Shown: positions 34,458 to 47,328, counted from the stretch's first letter. The stretch: DNA of 64,000 nucleotides from Diospyros lotus (GCF_014633365.1 NC_068349.1:19792753-19856752), one strand, 5' to 3'. Numbers and translations: made by a program. The notes: generated by a model from the letters alone, not told the origin.

Positions 34458-37400
34458 TTACATAATACCCAAAATACCCATCCTTTCAACATGTTCATTA
34501 AAAATTTTGGGTGGCAGTCCTTTTGTCATAGGATCTGCAATCATAAGGTTGGTACTAATATACTCTATTGACACTATATGTTTCTGAACTTCTTCTTTAA
34601 CGACCAAGTATTTGATTTCCATATGCTTAGCACCCTTAGAATACTTATCGTTTTTAGAGAAGAATACTGCTGCGGAGTTATCACAATGAGTTTTAAGCGG
34701 CTTGGCAATACTGTCGACAATCTGAAACCCTGAAATAAAATTTCGTAGCCATAAACCATGAACGGTGGCCTCAGAGCAAGCCACGAACTCAGCTTCCATA
34801 GTGGATGCAACGATGACGGATTGATTCGCACTTTTCCATGAGATTGCTCCTCCGACTAATAGGAACAAGTAGTCGAATGTTGATTTTCTGGTATCAACAC
34901 ATCCGACAAAATCTGAATCTGAATAGCCAATCACCTCAAGATGATTGGATCTTCTATAAGTGAGCATGTGATCTTTAGTTCCTTGCAGGTATCTGAAAAT
35001 CTTCTTTGCAGCTTTCTAGTGATCAAAGCCTGGATTACTTTGATATTTGCCCAGAACCCCGACAACGAAACTTATGTCTGGTCTGGTGCAAGTTTGAGCA
35101 TACATTAGGCTCCCAACTACAGATGCATAAGGAATATTTCGCATTTGCTCTCGTTCCAATTCAGTTTTCGAGCATTGCATAAGGTTAAATTTATCCCCCT
35201 TCTGAATTGGAACTACCCTTGATGAGCATTTATCCATATTGAATCTCTCTAGAATTTTATTGATATATGCTTTCTGAGACAACCCTAACAATCCTTGTGA
35301 TCTATCACAGAATATTTTTATTCCTATCACATAAGTTGCCTCTCCCATATCTTTCATTTCAAAATTCTCAGAGAGATACTTCTTGGTTTCGTGTAATAAA
35401 CCAAGATCATTAGCAGTAAGCATAATGTCATCAACATACAGGATTAGAAAAATGAATTTGCTCCCACTGACCTTTATATATATACACTGATCAACGGTGT
35501 TTTCCTGAAAGCCAAAAGACGTAATGGTATTATTAAACTTTAGATACCATTAGTGGGAGGCTTGCTTAAGTCTGTATATTGATTTCTTTAATTTACACAC
35601 CATGTGTTCCTTTCCTTTAACTGAAAAACCCTCAGGTTGATCCATATAGACCTCTTCCTCCAAATCCCCATTAAGAAAGGCTGTTTTTTTGTCCATTTTG
35701 ATGTAATTCCAATCATAATGAGCCACTAATGCCAAGATGATTCTAAGAGAATCTTTCTTAGAGACTCGTGAGAAAGTCTCTTTATAATCGATCCCGCCTT
35801 TCTGAGTAAAACCTTTGGCAACAAGTCTGGCTTTATGTCGTTCAATATTGCCTTTAGAGTCACATTTGGTCTTAAAGACCCATTTATGTCCAACTCTTTT
35901 ATACCCTTCAGGCAATTCAACGAGAATCCAGACTTGATTTTGATCCATAGATTTTAACTCTTCTTTCATGACATCTAACCATTTAGTAGAATCATCACAT
36001 TCCATGGCTTGCTTAAATGAAACTGGATCGTTATCAATTCTTAAGTCAAATTCAGACTCTTGTAGATAAACCACATATTCATCAGAAATAACAGATTTTC
36101 TGTCTCTTTGAGATCTCCTTAATGCCATTGCTTGTGATTCAACTACTATCGGTTCATCATGGAGTGTTTGTTGTTCTTGACTGTTATTTGGTTGGATTGC
36201 AACTTGAGGAACAACAACTTTATCAGTCCTGGGCATAGGAACTTCCACCTTGACTTCTTGAATGCTGATATTATGCATTCTATCACTCCCACTAATTTCA
36301 CAATTTTCAATGAACCTGGCATTTCCAGTTTCAACAATCCTACTACTGTGATTAGGATAATAAAATCCATACCCTTTGGACTTTTTCAAATATCCAATGA
36401 AATGACCACTGATAGTTTTAAAGTCCAATTTCTTTTCATGTGGATTGTAAACCCTTACTTCTGTTGGACAACCCCAAACATGTAAGTGCCTTAAACTAGG
36501 TTTCCTACCCGTCCACAGTTCAAAAGGAGTTTTTGGAACTGTTTTACTAGGAACCCTATTAAGCAAATACATAGCAGTCTTTAATGCATACATCCACAAT
36601 GATAAGGGTAAAGATGAGTGACTCATCATGCTCCTAACCATTTCCATTAGGGTAGTATTATGCCTTTCAGAAACACCATTTTGCTGTGGTGTACCTGGCA
36701 TTGTGTACTGAGCACAAATACCATGTCTTTCAAGGAATTTGGCAAAAGGTCCTGAACATTGACCCGATTCATTAAATTTTCCATAATATTCATCACCTCT
36801 ATCTGACTTTACAATTTTCACCTTTTTATCTAATTGCCTCTCAACCTCTTTAATATACACCTCAAGTGCATTGATAGATTGAGACTTATCATGCAATAGA
36901 TAAACATAACCGTAATGTGAAAAATCATCAATAAAGGTGATAAAATATTTTTCTCCACCAAAAGATGGAGCATCAAAAGGCTCATAAATATCGGTGTGTA
37001 TAATTTCAAGAAGTTGCGTGCTTCTTGTGGCTCCTTTCTTAGTGTGTTTTGTTTGTTTGTCTTTAATACAATCAATACACACTTCAAGATCAGTAAAATC
37101 TAAATATGGAAGGATTTCATGATTTACTGATCTTTCCATCCTTTCTTTAGATATATGACCCAAACGTTTATGCCACAAATAAGCTGAATTTTCATTAACT
37201 AAACTGCGTTTAGTACCAACATTATGATGCAAGGTCATTAGAGTCTTAGCAAATATATTATCAAGTTTAAACTTGTAGAGACCATCACATAATATACCAG
37301 AACCAATAAAACTATTATGTTTGAATAAACTAAAAGATCCAGAACCAAATTTAAAAGAAAAACCAACTACATCAAGTTTCTGTAATGAAACTAAGTTTCG

Positions 37401-38483
37401 ACTAAATGTAGGAACATAAAGAGTTCCTAATAAATCTAAATAATGTCCGGTATCCATAATCAAACGATAAGTGTCAATGCCTTCAATGGGACCTTTACTT
37501 TTATTCCCCATGAACACGAAACTTTCATTTGGCCTTGTGGTTCGGATTGTAAAGAACCCCTGTATCGTATTAGAAATATGAGTAGTGGAACCAGAATCAA
37601 TCCACCAAGTATTATGTGGAACTTCAGTAAAGTTTGATTCATAATATACTAAACCACAAGGCTTACCTTTCTTTTCGAACCAAGCTTTACGTTTCAGGCA
37701 GTCTTTCTTCATGTGTCCACTTTTCTTACAAAAGTGACACTTAACAACCATAGATTCTTTATGAGCGCCTTTCGAAGAATCGTTCAGGTTACGAAGACCT
37801 TTCTTCTTGCTCTTGCCACTTCTCTTCTTGAAATTGTTACCAGCTTTTTGATGCTTTAGAAAATTAACGGAATGAGCTCTTTGGTTCTTTAGCCTCGTCT
37901 CCTCTTGAATGAGCATACTGGTCAATTCATTGACGTTCCACTTATCTTTTATAGTGTTATAGTTCATTTGAAATGGCCCGTATTGCTCTGGAGGCAAGGA
38001 ATTAAGAATAAATTATATCAAGAAATACTCATCCACGGTCATTCATAGGGTCTTTAATTGCGCTGCTAAGATGGTCATTTCCAGAATATGCTCATGCATG
38101 GTACGAGAACCATCATATTTCATGGTGGTCAAGGAACTTATTAATGTACCGGCCAGAGACTTATCAGCAGTCTGGGAACGCCCTTCTACGAACTTCATAA
38201 GTTCCTTAACATTTTCAGTTTTGGGAAGTGCTGACTTTATATTGTTTGCAATTGTCATCCGCATAAACATAAGGCACAATCTGTTCGATCTCTCCCATAC
38301 TTTATAGAATTCCCTCTGCTCATCGGTGCTTTTACTGGTGAGATTAGCAGGTTTCTCAATTCTGAATGCTAAATCAAAATTCAGAACACATAAGTGAAAC
38401 TGAACTTGTTCACTTCAGTCGGAGAAATTTAATCCGTTGAAAAACGGTACAGATGATACTTGCAAATGCATTGAAACAGGCAT
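34458..38483 (-). pseudogene. gag-pol: Copia III gag-pol polyprotein with five nonsense codons
   Basis: One frame of about 1340 codons from ATG 38483 to the stop at 34458, with no frameshift. Domains in the 815-codon ORF at 35550-37997: zinc knuckle [14 protein letters not shown] (residues 87-100), protease WIDSGSTTH (DSG at 134-136), integrase HHCC near 275-313 and catalytic D336, D399, E444, then the start of reverse transcriptase. The YVDD active site is near 35424-35435 and RNase H (DSDFVG, STMEAEF) in 34458-34967. Nonsense codons are TGA 38415-38417, TGA 38043-38045, TAA 38013-38015, TAA 35550-35552 and TAG 35016-35018. Most fit C-to-T or G-to-A changes in W, Q or R codons. Catalytic residues are otherwise kept. 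Not translatable as one product. Confidence 0.93.
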
Positions 38484-40167
38484 AGATACTGCAAAAGAAA
38501 TTTTAAATACTCAACATTAATGCATAAAAAAAAATTCACGTAATTTCAGATTCAGTTATTAATCATAAGGCATATCATAGTTATCTTTTGGGCGATACTA
38601 AGATGTACAAAATAAAACAATAATTTATAATTAAATATGCACCAATTAAATCTATTTGCTATCTTTGGATATGCAAAATAAAATTAACAGAACATAATAA
38701 TTATCACATTTATGTTTGACAATTATAAGGATAAATAATTAACCTTTGAGCTAATCCCAAATAGCCTTATAATGCAAACTTCAATTTACCCATAAATAAA
38801 TATCAAACAAAACTTTAATGTCATCAATTATAATATTTATGAGAAAATTAAAAATAATTTATAGCTCAAAATTTACTTACTTTGCAAAATTTGGCCACTT
38901 TGGTGACTAACAAATTTTTCTTAATATAAATTTTAAGCCATAAATATTTATTTCACTTATTATATATATACAAACACCATAATTGTATATATATAAATAA
39001 ATCCAATTATAAATTTATTAATTTATAATTTAAAATTTATCTACTTTACAAAATTTGGTCACTTTGGTGACTAAAAAATTTTTCTTAATATAAATTTTAA
39101 ATAATAAATATCATAATTCCCATTTTTTTTAATGGAAAAACTGTAATTGGGTCTGGGTCTGGATCGCATTAAAGGATCCAGATCCGCATGCCCGCGTAAT
39201 GGGTCCGTGATGGGCCTTGGATATGACCCAGTGGGTGACCCAGCAGGCTTAATGGGTCACCCATCTTCTTCTTCATTTTAGGCTAGGGTTTCTTTAACAG
39301 CTGCCGCCGCCTCCTTCACATTCTTCTCTGTGCGCCGCCTTCATTGCCGTCGATCCACACTATTCTTCCATTCTCCATCACGGTCGATTGTACCATAATG
39401 GCCATGGCGAACCATCGAAGCATCGGTCATGGCGAAGCATCAGTTGATGCTCAGGCGACTGTTATGGTGGAAGAAAATCGCGGTTTGGAGAAACTCAAGC
39501 GTCTGCCATCACCACGCCTTTCTTTTGCCCCTTCCATCGCCTAGTTCATCACATTCGTTAATGGCGGCCTAAACATCCAACCGCTGGTGGAGAACAAGGA
39601 TCGACGACCATGGCGTTAGAAGCTCTGTCACCCATAGTTATGGCGAGCAGCAAGCTCTTACCGACCACTGTTATGGCAAGAAGCTTGAATCGACGGCGAT
39701 AACCAAGCAATCGCGGCCTTTGATCGATCGGCCATGGCTGTCAACCACTGTTATAGGAAGAGGAAGATTGCGATGGTCGAACTTTAGCCGATGGCAGCGC
39801 AAGATGACCCGTCACGACTACGAAAGAGATCGGTCATATCCCGGTGACGACGAGGCCAAGGTCGATGGATTGCCACGACCGGTCGTTCCGTCCCACAAGC
39901 TGCTAGCGATATGCCTTAAGCTTCTGTCGACCACTAATATGGCCGACCCAGAAGAAAAGCTTTGATCACGCAAAGAAGAAGACCCACAAAGATGAACTAC
40001 AGTTATGCAATGGAAAAAATCCACTGCCATAATGCCCATCATAACACAGACACACTCCTTAATCCCGACGATTATGTACGGGTTATATTTATGTATAATC
40101 AGTTTATGCAAAATACAAAAAATGCATAAAACTTTTATACGAAAAATACACAAGTTTTATAATAGAG
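38484..40167 (-). other. Long 5' leader of copia III, partly GC-rich
   Basis: An unusually long 1.68-kb leader between primer site and gag. The gag-proximal part (38490-39130) is very A/T-rich. The part at 39160-39970 is GC-rich and carries the CCATAACAGTGG motif array. On the plus strand this part has a GGCTAGGGTTTC box (39282) followed by CCGCCGCC-rich sequence, resembling a plant gene 5' region. It could be captured host sequence, but no protein is recognisable. Confidence 0.6.
39393..40035. repeat. CCATAACAGTGG motif array in copia III leader
   Basis: Plus-strand forms: ACCATAATGGCC (39393), CGACTGTTATGGTGG (39458), CATAGTTATGGCG (39629), CCACTGTTATGGC (39659), CCACTGTTATAGG (39739), CCACTAATATGGCC (39930), CTACAGTTATGC (39997) and CCACTGCCATAATG (40020). 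Spacing is 20-190 bp; sequence between units is unrelated. Confidence 0.75.
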
Positions 40168-40179
40168 GCTCTGATACCA
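40168..40179 (-). other. Primer binding site of copia III, tRNA-iMet type
   Basis: TGGTATCAGAGC on the minus strand, a perfect match to the initiator tRNA-Met site, two bases from the 5' LTR end at 40182. Confidence 0.95.
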
Positions 40180-40181
40180 CA

Positions 40182-40676
40182 TGTTAAATTAAAATCATAA
40201 TATTGCATGATGAACATAACATACAATTAATTATTAATGTCCATAATCGTAAAATTCATGTAAATCACATAAATTGTAATTAAATGTATACCTGAATGTA
40301 TAACAGGATATATCGTAATGAGAAATACCAGCTGATGACGAAATCTCAGAATCTGATTTCTCCCCCTTGACCTCAACCGTAATAATGGAACAATATAACT
40401 GTAATGCTTTTGATTGTGTTGGGTAGGGAGAGGACTAGACCCCTATTTATAATAGTAGAAGTAGTCTCTCATTAAGACTCTTAGGAGTTATCATTAACAT
40501 CTTTTAAATCAAATAGAATTAGGATTGACCATTATTTTATTAAATCCTTATATTTATTTTATCAGATTAATACAATTATATCTGATAATGAACTTGATTA
40601 TCTCATTAGATAAATACTATAATATCTATTGAGATATTTACTTAATTATTATGTGAGCCACAAGATAATTCTTACA
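40182..40676 (-). mobile_element. 5' LTR of copia III
   Basis: 495 bp, followed by TSD TAGTT (40677-40681). TATA box CTATTATAAATAGGG on the minus strand at 40441-40455 is the likely promoter. Confidence 0.95.
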
Positions 40677-40681
40677 TAGTT

Positions 40682-41148
40682 ATCTTAGATTATAAAATTT
40701 TTGAGACAATGATCTTAGGATAACATCAAAATTGTCTGATATAGAAGGTTTAGGATATGTACATATGTATATATATATAGTCTTTTTCAAAAGAAAATAT
40801 ATGAAAAGAAATCAACCAAGTCAAAAGTTAAAATGCAAAATTCTCCAAATCAATTGAGTTAATCTTATATCATTCAACTTAATCCTCAATCTTTTTGCCT
40901 GGTCTTTCTTGCTTGAGTCCTTTGTTATACTAATGCTGTGACTCCCAATAGAAAAACTCATTTTTCCTCATCACTTAGAATGACTAGAAGTAAAGCAAAA
41001 TGTTCCAACTCCTCAGATCAAAACTATAGCGACAATAGGGTTTTCTTTAGAGAAACCTTGTTCCAAGCTATACTTTGTAGGTGTTTCTTATCAAGAAAAG
41101 TTTTTCTAACCTAGACTCGCTAGGCTTTAGTAAAAATATCAAGCTCTG
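40682..41148. other. Unresolved sequence, continuation of 32114-33600
   Basis: A/T-rich right flank of copia III, with a short TA run near 40770. No domain recognised. It leads directly into the 373-bp direct repeat. Confidence 0.35.
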
Positions 41149-41521
41149 GTTATCCCACATGGGATGGATCACTCTCTCTCTGGTCTTAGTCATCCATGTT
41201 GTCTTGAAGCCATCATCGAATTCTTCTCAAAGCCTAAATCTATTCTAGCTAATATTCCAATATTCTCAAAAATGATCTTAGTTTGTAGAGAAATCATTAC
41301 GTAAAAATCCTTGAGAATCAGAAAAAGGCAAATCAATCCAAATATGTTGATCATTCGAATGAGGTCCAAAATTATAAGATTCATTTGAATATAAAGGGTC
41401 TCCAATAGATTGAGTTCAGCAAACAAAAGAAGATAAAAATTTTCTTCCAATTAAGTGTGATAATTCCAATGCTATAAATCTGTCTAAAAATCATGTGCAT
41501 CATTCTAGAACTAAGCATATA
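41149..41521 (+). repeat. 373-bp direct repeat, copy 1, with copia RNase H fragment
   Basis: About 93% similar by eye to 59510-59883. The last 66 bp (41456-41521) encode a clean copia RNase H piece (CDNSNAINLSKN then RTKHI). The preceding 300 bp are not recognisably coding. Homology to copy 2 stops at CATATA, after which this copy passes through 21 unexplained bases to gypsy LTR M, while copy 2 continues RNase H. Confidence 0.9.
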
Positions 41522-42499
41522 TGGAAGATAGCTTAGTTGAAATGTGAGAATCCCTGCCTAAAGATCTTGGAGACCTTCAAGCCCAGGAAAGAGTCTCAAA
41601 AGAGAGAGAAAAGATGCAAAAAATCCCTAGCAAGCGACATGTAAAAAAGTAATACACTAACATAGCAGAAGCATAGTATGTGCATATATACAAAACTAGA
41701 AGATACCTAGGTATAAAGATCATGACACCAAAAACATAGCTAGCAACCTCCTGTACCCCGGAACCACACAAAAAGGCCTCCTGCAAGATCAATGGCTGGG
41801 ACTACCCTGTACAACCAGCTACCCGTCAACTCAAACATTGTTTCCCTCACCATCGACCTTCGCCTTCCTTTTACCTGGAATGATGTAAAGCAAGGGTGAG
41901 TCACAAGACTCAAAAAGCAAGTAGAAGAATAACAATAAAGGTGGGGATAGATCTCTCACACTAAATACAACCCAAGAAATGTCGTGTTGTAAATTTAAAA
42001 TGTCACATCATATCATGCACCAAGATATCTAGTTCTAAACATAAGTATACCAATGCATATAACGGTCCTTGGGGCCTACATAAGAAATGCACAACCTAGC
42101 ACCCAAGTCTCGACATACAAACCTGTTGTAACCATGAACTAGCTAGCATAATCCACATGAGTCTAAGGCCCTCATATCACAACCACATATCGGAGTTCTC
42201 GAGTCATAACTACCTGGAGCCGAGCTCCACTCATAGCTATCGAGGGCCAACTCCATATCACATCATAACGTAATCATGCAATGCAACAAATAATAGATGC
42301 AATGGCATAGTAAGCATCAACGTGATACATTGGCCCCCATAAGCCATGCTTCGCCCACATAGTATTACACATCCAACGCAATGCTTGTGCACCTAGTCAT
42401 TCTAAGATGTACGTGTCCAAGCATTCATAGCTTATGTTTCCTCCAATGATGCAAGCCTAGTCCCATGCACTACAATGCCATGCAGTATATCACATAATG

Positions 42500-45252
42500 A
42501 CAGAGCCAGTCGATAGTGACAAAGCATTGATCGACAGTTTGTGACTAAAAGCAACTTGTAACACCCGCTTTTCTCTTACCAAGCGTGTCACTATGCTGGG
42601 GCCCAAAATATACATAAATTATTTTTTTCCCTTTTTCTCGGTGCATAACTTAATTAACCTTAACTACCGAATTCCAAACAAAACCCCCAGCAAATCATTA
42701 AAAATGCATAAGCGATAATCGAAACCTGATATGGTACATAATCAATTCACTTTATTTATAACATAAGAATCCGTACCATAGTTAACATCATATCCTCAAT
42801 ATTGAAATACATAAATACATAGAAATTCCATAATATTCTAACAAGGCTAATTATCAATAAAGCATTAGCTAAAACATATCCGAATCAGTTTACTGAATCC
42901 ATCGGCCACTCCATCACGTGCCGTCATATCTCAACCTGCTCCTTGCCTGAGCTGCAAGTCTAAACTGGAACGTGGAATATTCCAGGGGCATAACCCATTA
43001 GAAGATGAAACTTCTAGTGAGGGTCCAAAACATATATATGAATGCATGATGCAATAACATGAACAACATTTGCCCTTAGTGTAACTTCCCTGGCCCGCAA
43101 GCCCGGCTAGGAATCCTAGGCGAATCCCGAACTTCTGCAAGATAAGCCTAACGTTTTTCCCTCAACGCCCTTAGGGAATTACGGCTACACTCTGGGGGCG
43201 ACCTCCTATTCCCATGCACAAATATCAATGTGACAATAGTATCGTGTCATGCAATTATCACGACTTTCAATGCAATATGACAAAATGAATCATATCTTTC
43301 GTAAATATTATACATATATAAGTAATCATATCTTTCATAAATATCATGCATAATAAACAATCATATCATGTAGGATAGGAAAACTCACAAAACTATGTTT
43401 AGGATAAAATTACTCACATTTTGAGATAAACTTGCATTTTCTCGAAAAGCGTGCATATATAACAATCATATTATAAATATAAGTTCTTGCGAGAATACCA
43501 CTCATCTTTGTCCAACGATCAAGACACCTCGAAAACGCCTCGATATGCATGCCCCGCCTCGATTCTCGTGCCAACTCTCAAAACTTGAACCAATCTCATC
43601 ATCTCGATCTTTACAATCATAAAATAATATTTAATTACTAAATATCCTCAATATTCCATTTATTTCATTTTTCCTTCATTTTCTTTCATTTTTCCTTTCC
43701 GAAAATTCCAATAAATAACTTGGGACTGTTTTCTCAAATCTAATTTCACCACAATTCATTATAGACCATAAACTTCAAGGAAAAAATACTGAACTTACCC
43801 GGATCTTGCGTTTTCACGCAAAATGAGGCTCTTTAGTGCAAAAACCGAGACATCGAGAATCCCAACTTCAAAACTTTTTGCATGGACCCCCGTAAAATAT
43901 TTTTCTAGAATTTTAGAGAATTTTTTTCACATTTTTCTAGGCCCCCAGCGCGTGTGGCCCATGCGCCTGTCGTCTTCTCCGGCGCCGACCATACTGGCAA
44001 TGCTGGTTCTCGATGCCACCTTGTAGCCTTCATCCAGTCGATCCTAATGGCACTTCCTGAGCCTCGAAAGGACAACCCGAAGGCCGTCAATCGGAGGCTT
44101 AAAGCCTCGGCCGACCATCCGCCTCCCTCTTTCCGGCGAGCTTCGAATCACCTTCGAACCTTCACCAAAATGGCTCAAAATCTCCAAAAATCATCTTCAA
44201 GCCATGGGCAACAAAAGCCCTATGGTTTTGGCCTCCAATTCATTCAAAAACAAGAGCAATTTGAAGCTCTAACTTACCCATTTTCGGCCAACTCGAATCC
44301 CTATTTATAGGCATCTTCGATGCTCCAAATGCCCGAGATCGGTTAGCCTATGAGCCTTAGAGCATAACCCTACCCTGGATCGACCTTGAGAAAGCCTCAT
44401 CCGACAGCCAAAAGCGTTTTACAGGTACTCGATCGCGCGATCATTTTCGGTCGGATTTTCTTGCTTTTCTAGCCAACCCAATGGCCATTGTCGAATCCTC
44501 CTTTACAAAAGATGCTCCCCCAATAGTGCCTCGTGCAACCTCGTGGTCCATTTCGGCCGTGGCCGACCGGCCATGTGCTGGTCATTGGCCAACTTTGAAA
44601 AATTGCATTTTAGCCCCTCAACTTTTGGTCTTTCTCATTTTGGCCCTTTTCACTTAGCCCCTTGACTTTCCAATATTGCCATTGAGTCCCTTAAGTCCTA
44701 AAACATTCATTTGACCCTTGACAACTCCGAAAAAATATCGTTTTAGCCTCCCTCTAGCAATTTTGAAAATAACACTTTGGCCCGAATCTTCGTTTTAGCC
44801 CAAAACCTTTTCGTTTCTTCCTGAAACCATTGAAGGGTTGTTTCTTATGAAAAAACGAAGCCCCCTCAAGCTTCCGTTGACTTCCGGGAAGTCGTCTACA
44901 ACAATTCGGTATTGCAGCCTAATTGGCAGTTGCATTTTTAGCTGTACCGAAAACTGTTCCCGATCTAATTTCTTTCGGCACCATAAATCCTATCTCGGGG
45001 TGCTCGTTAATGCCACATCATTTTCTTTTGGCATCTCGGCTCCAGGGCACTCCCGACAGTCGATTTAGTCAATTTTTCAGGCTATTCAAATACCAATTTT
45101 CTCTAAAATCCCATTTCTCTAATAAATTGCTTGTTTTTAATTAACCCAAATTTCTCGGGTATTACACAACCGGTCGACGGCCTTTCTCGAGCCGGACGAC
45201 AGTTCGCTCCAACATCACCAAATGATTGACACTTTACCTCACCAGTCGACAA
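42500..45252. repeat. TCGACAG motifs in LTR M, split by solo LTR Y
   Basis: CAGTCGATAGTG (42500) and GATCGACAGTTT (42521) lie before the Y insertion; GGTCGACGGCC (45172), CGGACGACAG (45193) and CAGTCGACAAC (45242) lie after it. Without Y all five would fall within about 150 bp. Confidence 0.75.
42557..45166 (-). mobile_element. Solo LTR Y (2610 bp, gypsy type)
   Basis: TGTAACACCCGC at the left and CTCGGGTATTACA at the right, flanked by CAACT (42552-42556) and CAACC (45167-45171), a duplication with one transition. A GC-rich block (43940-44160) contains AGCGCGTGTGGCCCATGCGC. CCAGG box on the minus strand near 42979. Short open frames in the GC-rich block are chance. No retroelement coding domain. 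Confidence 0.85.
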
Positions 45253-46264
45253 CTCCTACACCCTGTTACAATGACTCACACCTGCGAGTATCCATAACCA
45301 TAACCAAACATCTCTAATCCTCTAAGAACCTAGTCCCAGATTGGTTCGACATTATTCCCAAGGAAATGAGGGCGATACAAACCTCATAAGCATTTAGAAA
45401 TAAAAATCCAAAGAAATCACTTATTTAACTCAAGTCCACAACCCAAGCAACCAACCCCATGGATTTATAAAAAAAAGGAAAAAACGCACCCATAGAAATA
45501 AAACTTGGAATCAAATCGGAGTAAGAGAAGGAATAAAACACGCAAAGCGAAGAAAACTTGCACGAAGGTTAAAGAGTTTGCAAAGAGGGTTTAGAACTTG
45601 TCTTTTTATAGAAGATTCCAACTTTTCTGCTTACCCGCTGTAAAATAATATTTTTACTAAAAATTAAGAGATTACAGTATAAAATTAAATATAACCGTAT
45701 AGAATTCACAATAAATATTTTTCCCACTTACCTGGCTTCTTTAAACTCTAGTTGCACAGATTTTTCTCCAATCTTCCTTGATTTTCCTCATCTTCTCGTT
45801 GTTGCTTGTCACTTGGCTTCCTTTACAATTTTACTCCCCCAAATGCTTCTATTTCTGCCGACTTGATACTATATTTATAGAAAAAAAATTGGCATTTAAG
45901 CCACAAAAATAAGGGGCTGGAAGCTGGTTGCGTGGCAACCAGCAGTTGTTGTCGCCTTGCCCCGAAACGATGCAAGACCAAGCTCGAACCTGCGACCTCC
46001 AACAGCCTCCTCACGCATGCTCCACAAGCCTCCTTATTTATAATATGTGCATCATTAATTTTAAAAAGACTCCACAACCAATTTTCAAAAATTACACCTA
46101 GAAGCCAAAATTTTTAAAAATTAACACTCACACCCCACATTAATAATACCACTTATATAATATAATTTTCTATTATATATATTAATAATATATAACATAA
46201 TAAATTAACATTGCCTCTTAAATCCTCAAATATTCATTAAATCATAAATAAATGGGTTGTTACA

Positions 46265-46278
46265 AATCCTCCCTCCTT
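46265..46278 (-). other. Polypurine tract of gypsy element N
   Basis: AAGGAGGGAGGATT on the minus strand, directly upstream of LTR M. Typical of chromodomain-bearing gypsy elements. Confidence 0.85.
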
Positions 46279-46379
46279 AAGAGAATTTTGTTCCCCAAAT
46301 TCACACCTGGTTATTCGAATAACTGCAGATAGACATGCCACACCTAGTTATTCGAATAATTGCTGATAGACACGCCTCA

Positions 46380-47328
46380 TCTCCTCCTCTAGCTCCCACG
46401 TCACCTCTTCAGGATTATGGCGATGCCACTATACCTTCACATATGTAATGGTTCGGTTCCTTAAGAATTTTTCTTTTCTTTCAAGAATACACTCAGGCCA
46501 CTTTTCATAAGACGCGTTTTCTTTGACATCGAGGAAGTGATAATTGACGATATGATGTGGGTCCAATCGATATTTTTGAAGCATGGATACATGGAACACA
46601 TTATACACATGAGATAGGTGTGGTGGTAACGCTAATCGGTAGGCCAAAGGACCAATCCTCTCTAATATCTCAAACGGTCCCACATAATGAGGACTCAACT
46701 TCCTGGAAAACCCAAATCTCCACACACCCCACATAGGCATCACCCGTAGAAACACGTGATCCTCGACGGTAAATTCCAAATTTTGCCACCGATTGTTTGC
46801 GTAGCTCTTCTGTCGGTCCTGGGTCGATTTCATCTGGCTCCTAATCAACCATATATTCTTTGTTGTTTGCTCCACGATCTCCAGTCCAAGTATTACTTGG
46901 TCTCCTACCTCAATCCAACACAAATGGGATCTACAGGGTCTGCCATACAATGTTTCATAAGGCGCTATCTCAATGCTTGAATGATAACTATTATTATAGG
47001 AAAACTCTACCAGCAACAAATGATCATCCCAACTCCCATGAAAATCCAACACACAAGCTCAGAGCATATCCTCTAACGTCTGAATGGTCCACTCCAACTA
47101 TCCATCCGTTTGGGAATGAAATGTTGTATTGAATTGTAATTGTATCCCCAAAGCATCGTGCAACGCATCCCAAAAGTGCAACATGAATTTGGGGTCCCGA
47201 TTTGATGTGATACTAACTGATACACTATGTAGCCTCACAATTTCCTTAATGTACAACTTAGCCAACAAATGTATAGGAAATGTCTTCTTAATCGGTAAGA
47301 AATGCGTCGTCTTCGTTAATTTGTCCAT
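46380..47328 (-). pseudogene. Chromovirus-type integrase with chromodomain, broken (element N)
   Basis: Integrase core and C-terminal region of a Ty3/gypsy element, Tekay/Del-like by its motifs. Visible are DKLTKTTHFLP, a second catalytic position where SNRDP replaces SDRDP (codon AAT at 47200-47202), HSQTDG, FSYNNSYH, GPFEI and FHVSMLQKY. It ends in a chromodomain-like tail with W, PEE and TWE (46380-46430). Stops lie at 46429-46431 (TAG, just before the tail's tryptophan), between 47053 and 47097 (two) and at other sites. The Asp-to-Asn change alone would abolish catalysis. A chromodomain normally directs insertion to marked heterochromatin. Confidence 0.87.

Larger units (their letters stand above)
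33606..40676 (-). mobile_element. Complete Ty1/copia retrotransposon III (7.07 kb)
   Basis: Two 495-bp LTRs, TGTTAAATTAAAATC...CACAAGATAATTCTTACA, flanked by a perfect TAGTT duplication (33601-33605 and 40677-40681). It has a perfect tRNA-iMet primer site, a polypurine tract and one gag-pol frame on the minus strand. Order of domains is gag, protease, integrase, reverse transcriptase, RNase H. The LTRs differ at about 25 of 495 positions (5%), mostly transitions. It is the only element in the window with both LTRs, both priming sites and full coding span. Confidence 0.95.
41543..46264 (-). mobile_element. Gypsy 3' LTR M (interrupted by solo LTR Y)
   Basis: On the minus strand it starts TGTAACAACCC at 46264, directly after a polypurine tract, so it is the 3' LTR of the pol at 46380-49337. 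The far end is probably TGTGAGAATCCC at 41543. Without Y it is about 2.1 kb. Two TATA-like boxes on the minus strand (near 45879 and 45615) have nearly the spacing seen in LTR V. LTR box CATTCCAGG on the minus strand near 41872. TCGACAG motifs flank the nested Y. Confidence 0.75.

Noticed and set aside
14315..40179. tRNA genes suggested by tRNA-like 12-18-base matches
   Set aside because: Matches at 14315, 27958 and 40168 (iMet) and at 7122 (Asp) are primer binding sites beside LTR ends; no cloverleaf follows.
43954..44310. 118-codon open frame in a GC-rich stretch
   Set aside because: Lies in the GC island of solo LTR Y, contains no domain, and longer frames are expected by chance in GC-rich DNA.
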